Below, one piece after another: positions 1 to 7,738 of a DNA stretch of 64,000 nucleotides; within the stretch, counting starts at the first letter, position 1, and each line of letters begins with the position of its first letter. The notes beneath the pieces are model-generated. The model was given only the letters and a program-made list of their open reading frames with translations. It did no database searches and had not been told where the DNA came from. The DNA is taken from assembly GCF_018873765.1 (NCBI RefSeq), contig NC_057926.1:31480946-31544945 (forward strand), written 5' to 3'. A program made the translations under genes and the position numbers. The stretch comes from Telopea speciosissima. Its lineage: Eukaryota; Streptophyta; Magnoliopsida; Proteales; Proteaceae.

Positions 1-81
1 CTGAATCAATTATATATAAGGACTTTAGAGTCGGAATCAATTATATATAAGGAAGCAAGTTTGGCCCGAACAGCCTGTACC

Positions 82-1298
82 TAAGGGTGTCAATTGGGTA
101 TTGAACCGGGTATTTGGTTTGGATTCGGTTCGGTTTCAAGCGGTGGCAGTGGGATCCAGATCCTATCCAAGTCCCGGAATGGTTCTAGAATTAAATATTC
201 TATCCATTCCTGGATGGGATGGTTCGGTTCGGTTCGGATCTGGTTACAATCCAGTTCTTATATTCGGTTGTGATCTGATTATTACATCCGGTTACTATAT
301 CCAATTTAAATTCGGTTATGCCATTCGGTTCTGATATTCACATGACAAAGCAAAGCAAAAGTTTGAGATCAAAATGTATGACTTGCTTAAGTAAAATAAA
401 TATTGATTGAATATTTTAATTGAAAGGTTAAGTTAACCATATAACTAGGGGTGTCAATGGGCCGGTTTCGGTTCGGGCTTTTCGGTTTCGGTGTGACTTT
501 TATAGAAACCGAAACCAAACCATTAAGAAATGTTCGGTTTTGGTGCGGTTTCGGTTTCGGTGCGGTTTGGTTTCGTGTCGGTTTCAATTTATGATAACGG
601 ATTGATATCGGTTTGGTACCGGTTTTATATAACTAGTAAGGTCCGGTTAGTGTTAATTTTTCTTCTCTTTCTCTTTTAAGTACATAAAATATTTCAAATA
701 CAATGCATCTTTGTATCCTATGTCCTATGGCCTATGGATACAATTGGTTGGGTAATCACTAACAAAGGATATGAGATAAAGTGAGAAACTATCACAACAC
801 ATTTAGGGGGCAATGGGGCATTAGGCATTTATTGATTTACTTATTTATCGGGTTAGGTCGGTTCGGTTTGGGTTCGGGCTACCGGTGCACCGTCGGGCTA
901 GCCCAAACCAAACCAAACTGTTTGCCTCTCTGGATCCACAAACCGAACCCGAACCATTAAGAGTTCGGTTCGGTGTGGTCCGGGCTCGTTCGGGCTGGTT
1001 CGGGTCGATTTCATCGGTTCGGGTTGGATATTGACACCCCTACATGTAACTGTCAATTAGAGTCTTTTAAATCTAATAAATATTAGGATTTTATGTTAAT
1101 TTGTAAGATGGGTACTCGGTCCGGATCCGAATAGATCCGTCGGATTGGTGGGTAGATCTGGATTCGACTCGAACCCAATTATAAAGACATTTTCAGATCC
1201 AAGACTTAACCATATTAAATTCGGTCTGGATTGAAATCGAGTATTCAATCCAGATCCAGATTTGGTACTTGGTTACTGGTTACTCATTGACACCCTTA
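82..1298. mobile_element. Non-autonomous hAT-type TIR element (E1)
   Basis: Starts TAAGGGTGTCAAT and ends with the exact inverted complement, ATTGACACCCTTA. It is flanked by 8-bp near-identical direct repeats, CCTGTACC (74-81) and CTTGTACC (1299-1306). An 8-bp target duplication is the hAT hallmark. The interior is CGGTT/GGATC-rich, with no transposase or credible reading frame; short ORFs here are products of the simple GGTTCGG sequence. A second element of similar style (446-1042) is inserted inside it. Family assignment is inferred from termini and duplication length. Confidence 0.75.
446..1042. mobile_element. hAT-type MITE nested in E1
   Basis: Perfect 13-bp terminal inverted repeats TAGGGGTGTCAAT / ATTGACACCCCTA, flanked by 8-bp repeats CATATAAC (438-445) and CATGTAAC (1043-1050) with one mismatch. 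It is 597 bp, built of CGGTTTCGG/GGTTCGGG motifs, without coding capacity. The terminus differs by one base from that of the host element E1, so the two are probably related families mobilised by the same kind of transposase. Confidence 0.8.
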
Positions 1299-1306
1299 CT
1301 TGTACC

Positions 1307-2118
1307 TAAGGGTGTCAGAATGGAACCGGAACCGAATATCGGGTCCAAAATTGACCGTTATAATTGAACCAATCCGCACCGTAGAAAAATGATCCAGTTT
1401 TGATTTTATAGGTTCTCTTCCTAGTTCGATTTTGATTTGCATCACAAAACCGTGGTTCTAAACCGAATAAGAAACCAGAAAAACCGAATAGAAACCTGTA
1501 TCTTTTACTTGAATACTAGCCCATGCATCAATTGGATTAATTAATAACATAATCATTAATTTAATAAACATAATTACTACATCATACTTGAAACATAAAA
1601 TAAGTAAAATGTCGTGGGTTAACTATATATTATATTTGTTCAAGTATGAATTGAAAATGATAGATGATGTTCAAATGGATTAACAAAACCCTACTTTTTA
1701 ATAGAAGAAATAGTTTGTTTATCACGTGAGAGTGGAAAAGAAAAAAAAATGAAAAAACCAAACAATATAAAAAGAAAAGAAGGATGGGTGAAGATGTGAA
1801 GTTTGTTTTTTTTTTATCACATAGGCATGAGAAATATGAGGAATGAGGGAGACTTGGAAATAATGTGAAAATACGAGAATATAAAGGCCTTGAAAATCGA
1901 AGTTGTCTTCATTACTATTTTACAAAATCGACACTACACAAACCGCATGTAAACCGGTTGTGAATCGGATAATGAAAACCAAATAGAAACTGGTAAAACC
2001 GAACCGTATGTAAAACGATTCTGATTTTGACTGATTCCTATTTGGTTCGATTTTGATTTCATCTTAGCAAAATGTAAACCACACCCAATAACCAGAACCG
2101 CATCGATTGACACCCATA
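1307..2118. mobile_element. Non-autonomous hAT-type TIR element (E2), abutting E1
   Basis: Begins TAAGGGTGTCA immediately after the right-hand duplication of E1 and ends TGACACCCATA (one terminal mismatch). Its flanking 8-mers are CTTGTACC (1299-1306, shared with E1) and CCTGTACC (2119-2126). The interior is AT-rich with poly-A/T runs and scattered AACCGAA motifs and has no coding potential. The shared middle 8-mer means one element inserted at, or was copied next to, the other's target duplication. Confidence 0.7.
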
Positions 2119-2135
2119 CCTGTACCCATCCAAAG

Positions 2136-2948
2136 TGATAAGGCATAAAACCACCTCACCAACCAGAGGCCGTCACGTGGCCGAGCCGAGAAGAGCTCAT
2201 GAACCGAACCGAGCTGGGCTGACCTGGTCACCACCAGGTTTGGTCCTCCACCCCTCGTGGCCCGAACACCCGGCCGAGAGCGCGCCCCACCGAGGACTCC
2301 ACCGAGCACCAAGTGCGCGGCGCGATGACAACACCAGGCCAAGCAAAGAAGCCTCCCCGTCGCCGCTGAGCTCTACGGTCACCGACCTCTGGGACGGAGT
2401 CTATGCAGGTCGGCCGAGGTTTGAACCCCCCTGCTACGGCCGAGCCCACACAAGTCAGCCTTGGCCAAGGCCAAGGCCGAACTCTGAGGCCAACCTCCGA
2501 GGCCGAGCCCTCCTCCATAGAAGCTACCATAACGTCCCACCGGGGATCGCAGTGTCACGTCAGCACCACCCGAGTATCACGGGATAAGGATCGAGCCACG
2601 ATCCCATCTCGATACCTAATCACACTCCCATTAGGACTCTTACCTTAACGAGAGTTCGACCCCGAAAATGACTCTCCACTTCGCTCTACACGAGAGAGCC
2701 TTCCAAAAGAAGAACTCCTACCATACAACGACTCTCCCAACCGCCTCACCTCATCCTATAAATACCCAGGTATGGAGCTATAACGCTCATCTCACTTTTT
2801 ACTAGCTGTTACGCTATTGCACTGGAGATCTAACTTGAGCGCCGGAGAGTCTTTGGCCGGAGCCACACCGGCTCTCTTGTGCTCACTACTCGATTTTTAC
2901 AGGCTCATCCGTGGGCAAATCGAGCATCAGAGGTTTCCATACGCAACA
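2136..2948 (+). mobile_element. Solo LTR (813 bp)
   Basis: A GC-rich block, clearly unlike its AT-rich flanks, that begins TG (TGATAAGGC) and ends CA (CGCAACA). It has a perfect 5-bp target duplication CAAAG on both sides (2131-2135 and 2949-2953). A TATA-like TATAAATACC lies near 2757 on the plus strand, which suggests the transcription direction. There is no partner LTR or internal region, so this is a solo LTR left by recombination between two LTRs. The promoter style is like Gypsy elements, but the superfamily is not proven. Confidence 0.75.
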
Positions 2949-2953
2949 CAAAG

Positions 2954-3636
2954 CCTGCTTGAAAATTTCGAGTCTTGGTTTGAGAGGGTTTTTTTTTTTT
3001 GGTAGAAATTTCATGCCAAAGGTTATTGCGATACCTTTTCAAGTAAGGGGTTCAAGTTGCAACCGGGCTGGGATGGGTCCAGGAAACTAACCTCAATAAT
3101 TATTACGATAGTTTCACAATACAAATCACACCATCTGTTGAAATTTAGAGAGATAAAAATGTAGCAAGAGATATAAAATGTATCATTACTAAATATGACA
3201 AGAAATTTAGGTAGTTTATATACACTGATTACAAAAGTTTTTTTTCTACGTTTAAATATTGTCACTTCCTTTCCTTTTAATTTTCGTCTTTTACTCAAAA
3301 AAAAAATTTCTGTACCAACCAAATATAATCCTAGATATTAAATTTAAACGAAGACTCGGAAGACCCGCGGTCTTCGTTTACCCACAGTGAAAGTGATGGA
3401 GACGGAATCTCTTTTCTATTACCATTCTCAAATTGGTATTTATCATGACACAAGAATCTATTTAATCACAAAAAGCAAGATCACCTTTTCAATTCTCCTT
3501 TGCTTTTGCCCGCACCAATGAGGAAAAAAAGGACCAGCAGGGGGGCCCGCTCATATGGATATTACCCATTTATACCATGGCCATCGTCCATTTGATTATT
3601 TATTGGCATAAAATCTGAAGAAAACTTCAAACGTTC
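2954..3636. other. Non-coding stretch, nothing recognised
   Basis: AT-rich sequence with homopolymer runs and no gene recognised on either strand. The only structure seen is a short hairpin at 3347-3379, listed separately. The ORF on the minus strand at 3023-3322 is low-complexity and lacks family motifs. Confidence 0.4.
3347..3379. repeat. Short perfect hairpin
   Basis: AAACGAAGAC (3347-3356) and GTCTTCGTTT (3370-3379) form a perfect 10-bp stem around a 13-nt loop. It could be the remnant of a tiny foldback element or chance. No U-tract follows that would make it a terminator. Confidence 0.5.
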
Positions 3637-3828
3637 AAGGATCCAGATCCTCTACTATCGAGCTGCTCGGTAGGATCGTGTTGTCCAAACGCGATGCTGC
3701 GCACAAAGATCGCCTTACCCCCATTTAGATAAGGCATTTGAACAGAGGTAAGGTGGACATTGCACAAACACCGTGTTTGGACAGCACGGTCCTGTCGGAC
3801 AGCTTTGCAATAGAGGATCTAGATCCTT
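3637..3828. mobile_element. MITE, family A copy 1
   Basis: A 192-bp foldback unit. The left arm reads AAGGATCCAGATCCTCTA and then CGAGCTGCTCGG; the right arm is the imperfect inverse, ending TAGAGGATCTAGATCCTT. Related copies lie at 7405-7583 and, as a fragment, at 8752-8820, so it is a repeated family. Target duplications are not clear and it does not encode protein. Confidence 0.6.
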
Positions 3829-4081
3829 CAAAGTATAAACATTCATAAGGAAAATTTCAGACACCCCCTAAAAGTATTCAATATCTCACAAACTTATCAA
3901 AATTGATCAAAATATCACAGACACCCCTTATTTTTATAAATTTATTTCAACTTAGTCCACTCCGTTAGTCCCTGCAGTTAAGTGTTGTTAACTCTTTTTA
4001 AATAACGAAATTACCCTTTCCCTTTACCCAACTCTCTTCTTCCTCTAGCGAACCTGAAACCTATCTTCTTCTATAGAACCA

Positions 4082-4267
4082 GTGAAACTTCTCTTCTTCG
4101 GTGATCAGATTGAATCCGGCAAGAATTATCCGGTGACAAAAGTGGTTGCGCCGCCTCAGAAGGTGGTGGGAAGATATGGTGGTCGTCCATTGGTGCTCAA
4201 TCTTCTTCCCAAGGGTACTGTCACTCCTTCTGGACCAAGCAAAGGAACCAACAACTTGAATAACTAG
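4082..4267 (+). pseudogene. IDA-like (EPIP-type) peptide fragment, tentative
   Basis: The open frame ends in LLPKGTVTPSGPSKGTNN and stops about 20 residues after the LPKG. The spacing LPKG...PSGPSK resembles the C-terminal EPIP motif of INFLORESCENCE DEFICIENT IN ABSCISSION-like signalling peptides (typically LPKG.PIPPSGPSKRHN). In known IDA proteins the mature peptide is released near the C terminus and is perceived by HAE/HSL receptor kinases. Here there is no ATG (the first codon of the open stretch is GTG) and no signal peptide, and the HN after PSGPSK is altered. It lies inside a TIR element, so it is best read as a captured, decayed gene piece. Homology is inferred from a short motif only. 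Confidence 0.4.
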
Positions 4268-4610
4268 CATTTCATTCCTCAAATCTTTGTTTTATCCCAC
4301 TTTATTTCATTATTTTTTTCTACGTATAAATACCCACAAAACTATGAGGAAGAACCCCATGGGCCAGTTATAGGAACTCAGTTCTATTACATTGAATAGA
4401 TAGGAATTCTGTTACAATAAATTTCTGAGGATTCATTCCTCTATATTCCATTTGTGTGATTTTGATGTTAAGGGAAGCATGAATAGAATCACTGGTTACT
4501 AGATTCAGATATTGGAGTGTTTTTTCCCCCCCTTTCTGGTATTGATTTTTAATTTCTAATGCTATTGTAGATGTAACTTGCCCATTGTTTTCTGAAACTC
4601 AAACAAAGAA

Positions 4611-5111
4611 AGGGAGAGAAGATTTTGGGTTTGCTAAAACTCTGACAGAGGCCTTAAAGGCTGAAGCACCCATAATGAGAATTGAAAATTATCCTAAAAA
4701 AGAAAGGGAGAGAAGATTCTGGGTTTGCTGAAACTCTGAAGGAGGCCTCAAAGGCTGAAGTACGCATCAATGAAAATTGAAAATTACCCGAAAACCAAAA
4801 AAAAGAATAGGGAGAAGATTTTTGGGTTTTTGCTGAAACTCTCGAGGAAGCATCAAAATCGGTAGCACCCATCAATGAGAATTGAAAATTACACACAATA
4901 AAAAAAAGAACAGGGAGAGAAGATTCTGGATTTTTGCTGAAACTCTCAAAGAGGCATCAAAATCTGAAGCACCCATCAACGACAATTGAAAATTACCCAA
5001 AAAAAGAAAGGGAGAGAAGATTCTGTTTTTTTGCTGAAACTCCCAAGGAGGCTTCAAAGGCTGAAGCATCTCCATTAATGGAAATTGAGAATTACCAGAA
5101 AAGAAAAGAAA
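4611..5111. repeat. Five-copy tandem array, about 100-bp unit
   Basis: The motif AGGGAGAGAAGATT recurs near 4611, 4705, 4809, 4912 and 5009, with a partial sixth at 5112, giving spacings of 94-104 bp. Each unit continues with TTGCTGAAACTC, then AAGGCTGAAGCACCCAT, then ATTGAAAATTA. Copies differ by substitutions and short indels. There are no unique spacers between short repeats, so it is a minisatellite and not CRISPR-like. It lies wholly within the TIR element 3848-5902. Confidence 0.85.
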
Positions 5112-6122
5112 AGGGAGAGTTTTGGGGGAGGAAATCAAACAGAGTTGCCAATTAATTTTTGGGAAATTCTAATTGGGATATGAGAGCCAACGTTGCCGCC
5201 ACCGCCAGCCTTGACCAAGCCTACCTAACATTTTAATTCTTCTTCTTCTGCTTTCAAATAAACAAACAGACTTGACAAACTGTGGCCAATGGTTGAGCCT
5301 ACCTAACATTCTATTTTAAGCGATAATGGTTGGATCGATTCTCTATCAATTCGGTGAGACTTCAACAAAATTTCACTTGAGAAACTGTTGCCAGTGCCTC
5401 ATGCATCACCACAAAATTTCACATTTATACACACACAAACAAAGAGAGAGCGAGTTTGTCGTTTCCCAAATGCTTGAACCAAGAAGAGTTTGGAGCCCTG
5501 CTACTCAAATCGTTCCCAAATGTGGATTTGTATTTTTTTTCCCACCTCCGACTTCTGCTACGCATAAAGTGAGAGGAAGAAGCTTAGTTTGGGTGAGTGA
5601 AGAAAAAATTTGATTTCTGCTACGCACAAAGCAAGACGAAGAAGATAGGTTTTAGGTTCGATAGAGGAAGAAGAGAGAGGTTTCAGTTTGCAAAGGAAGA
5701 ACCGAAGAAGAGAGGGTAAACCCTAAAAATTACTAAGAGGTAAAATCGATATTTTCTATTTCAGTTGATACTAAGAGGGTAAAATCGAAATTCTTGGGTG
5801 GTCACCCTACTTAACGTCAAAGGGAAGGTTGCTATTTTGACCAAGTTTGATAAGTTTATGAGATATTGGATACTTTTAGGGGGTGTCCGTGAAATTTTTC
5901 CTTCTTTTTTTATTCTACAATACACGTAATCTTCTCCTTTGCGCTGAGTGTTTGAAGTTCACGTACAGGTTGGTGACTTGGTGTGGATGGGTCTGATCGA
6001 TGTATGGAAAACCAAAGAGGAAAGTGCTCGGAATAATTTGAGCAATTTAATCTGGAGAGGCCTCACTGGATGATCCCAGCACCCCTTGAGTCGAACAAAT
6101 ACCATATTAGATGGGTGTACAT

Positions 6123-6382
6123 ATAGGCCTATAAACGGATTGGATTCGGCTCGGATAGTGCTATATCCGCATCTACATCTAATTAGCTATCGGACGGATT
6201 CGAATAGTGCTAAACGGATACTGACATGGATACGGATCGAATATTTTATCCGTTTACCTGTAAATATAGCTTTTCGGATAGTTATAGCCTATCCGTATCT
6301 GCATCCGTTTAGCTTTCGGACGGATTCAGATAGTGCTAAACAGATAGGGAAACGGATTTTGACTATTCGTTTACACCCCTAT
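6123..6382 (+). mobile_element. MITE, family B, forward copy
   Basis: A 260-bp unit rich in CGGAT, CTAAACGGAT and similar motifs, beginning ATAGGCCTATAAACG and ending CGTTTACACCCCTAT. GTACAT flanks both ends (6117-6122 and 6383-6388). An inverted related copy follows at 6468-6732. No coding potential; the superfamily is uncertain because the apparent duplication is 6 bp. Confidence 0.55.
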
Positions 6383-6467
6383 GTACATACAATATAGATT
6401 TCCTCATATATAACTCACATACGAATCATATATTATTGTAACTATCGTCAAGACTATCTGAGTATAC

Positions 6468-6732
6468 TTAGGAATGTAAATGAATAGGTGAAATCTGTTT
6501 TCGTATTCGTATTCGTTTAGCACTATCCGAATTCATCCAAAAGCTAAATGGATGCGGATACGAATAAGCTATAGTTGTCTAAAAAACTATATTTATATGT
6601 AAATTGATAAAATATTCGATCCGTATCCATGTCCATATCCGTTTAGCATTATCTGAATCCGTTCAAAAGCTAATCGGATGTGGATGCAGAATAGCTCTAT
6701 CCGAGTTGAATCGGATCCGTTTACATCCCTAA
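6468..6732 (-). mobile_element. MITE, family B, inverted copy
   Basis: Termini TTAGGAATGTAAA and TTTACATCCCTAA are inverted repeats with one mismatch, flanked by GTATAC (6462-6467) and GTACAC (6733-6738). The interior reads as the diverged reverse complement of the unit at 6123-6382 (for example TTTAGCACTATCCGAAT against ATTCGAATAGTGCTAAA). No coding potential. Confidence 0.55.
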
Positions 6733-6788
6733 GTACACTCCTCACATGATATTACCACTCTGAGTTGGACTTGGAGGACCCATAATTT

Positions 6789-7172
6789 TTTCCTCTAAGG
6801 TTCCCTCACCCATACGGTTGTAAGGTTCTCTTTACGGATATTCGACATGTGTTATAGAAAAATCCAACGGCTGGCTTTTGAAGATGGTGGTTCCCAATGA
6901 GAGAGTGACTCTCTCTCTCTCCACTCTCTCCTCAAAATGCGGAGAGAGGAGAGAGACGAGAGTGGTTTTGAGGATAGAGTGGAGAGAGGAGAGAGGAGAG
7001 AGGAGAGAGAAGAGAGTAGTTTTGAGGAAAGAATGGAGAGAGGAGAGAGAGAGAGAGGGAATCACTCATTGTTTGGGAATCACCATTGTGCCGTTGGATT
7101 TCTCTCTGACACGTGTCGAACATCCCTAAAGGGAACCTCACAACCGTATGAGTGAGGGAACCTTAGAGGAAA
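6789..7172. mobile_element. TIR MITE with GA-rich core
   Basis: The left end TTTCCTCTAAGGTTCCCTCA and the right end TGAGGGAACCTTAGAGGAAA are exact inverse complements, and the arms stay similar for over 30 bp (ACGGTTGT / ACAACCGT). The core is a GAGAGAGG-type simple repeat (about 6940-7050). Arg/Glu-rich open frames over the core are artefacts of that repeat. The target duplication is not resolvable. Confidence 0.65.
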
Positions 7173-7404
7173 GAAATCCGACATTATTTACATAAAAAGA
7201 TGATTTTCAATTGAAGGATGGTCCCACGGACAAATAATTCTCCAAGAAAGATGGCTCCTTTAAAGCTTTGATATATTGGCCTCCTTTTTCTACTACTTTT
7301 CATTTAGGGAAAGAATTCCCTGTGGGGAGTGTGATTCAATGGCCCATACAAAAGGACCTAAAGAGAACCCCCACCGGAAGATGGGACGGACCCCCACCCC
7401 CATC

Positions 7405-7583
7405 CCCAAATCTTCTATTGCCGAGCTGCCCGGTAGGGGTACTGTTAAGACACAAGGCAGGGAATGACCGCCTTACCCTGCCTGAGCGCCTTGCCTGAGC
7501 AAAGGTAAGGCAGTCATTCACCACCTAACTGTGTCTTGGCAGCATAATCTTACTACGCAGCTCAGCATTGGAGGATCCAAATT
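7405..7583. mobile_element. MITE, family A copy 2, next to the LRK10L promoter
   Basis: The left arm TCTTCTATTGCCGAGCTGCC and the right arm CAGCTCAGCATTGGAGGATC are imperfect inverse complements. The interior shares CGGTAGG and GCCTTACC blocks with copy 1 at 3637-3828. It ends about 155 bp upstream of the LRK10L start codon, so it sits in that gene's proximal promoter. Confidence 0.6.
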
Positions 7584-7738
7584 GCCCCGGGCCCAAGAAA
7601 CATTTTTTCTTTTCTTAATTATATATTCCTCCTCTCATCCTCCTCAATCATCTCCCTCTCTCACTTCCTCTGTATTTACACTCTCCCAGCCCGCTCGGTT
7701 CCTCTCTCTATCCTATCATTTCTTTCAGGGACTCCAAG
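7584..7738 (+). promoter_or_regulatory. LRK10L promoter / 5' leader
   Basis: Between the MITE and the ATG there is an AT-rich AATTATATATT (7617-7627) that could act as a TATA box. It is followed by a strongly pyrimidine-rich stretch (CCTCCTCTCATCCTCC and TCTCCCTCTCTCAC), a common feature of plant core promoters and 5' leaders. The transcription start was not determined. Confidence 0.4.

Larger units (their letters stand above)
3848..5902. mobile_element. 2-kb non-autonomous TIR element carrying gene-like sequence
   Basis: The left end (3848 to about 3930) and the inverse complement of the right end (about 5826-5902) match for roughly 75 bp. Both contain the motif GACACCCCCTAAAAGTAT and then CAATATCTCA. 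Long TIRs around unrelated gene-like DNA are typical of Mutator-like elements, but no 9-bp target duplication was found, so the superfamily is open. The interior holds a peptide-like fragment (4082-4267) and a tandem array (4611-5111). No transposase is visible. Confidence 0.6.

Noticed and set aside
2135..2587. ORFs of up to 150 codons on both strands in GC-rich DNA
   Set aside because: They lie in the solo LTR 2136-2948, overlap each other on opposite strands and show no domain. High GC lowers stop frequency.
4611..5111. Regularly spaced repeat considered as CRISPR-like
   Set aside because: The repeat is the whole 100-bp unit with no unique spacers, in plant DNA and inside a TIR element; it is a minisatellite.
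6878..7155. Overlapping Arg/Glu-rich ORFs on both strands
   Set aside because: They are translations of the GAGAGAGG core of a MITE in all frames.
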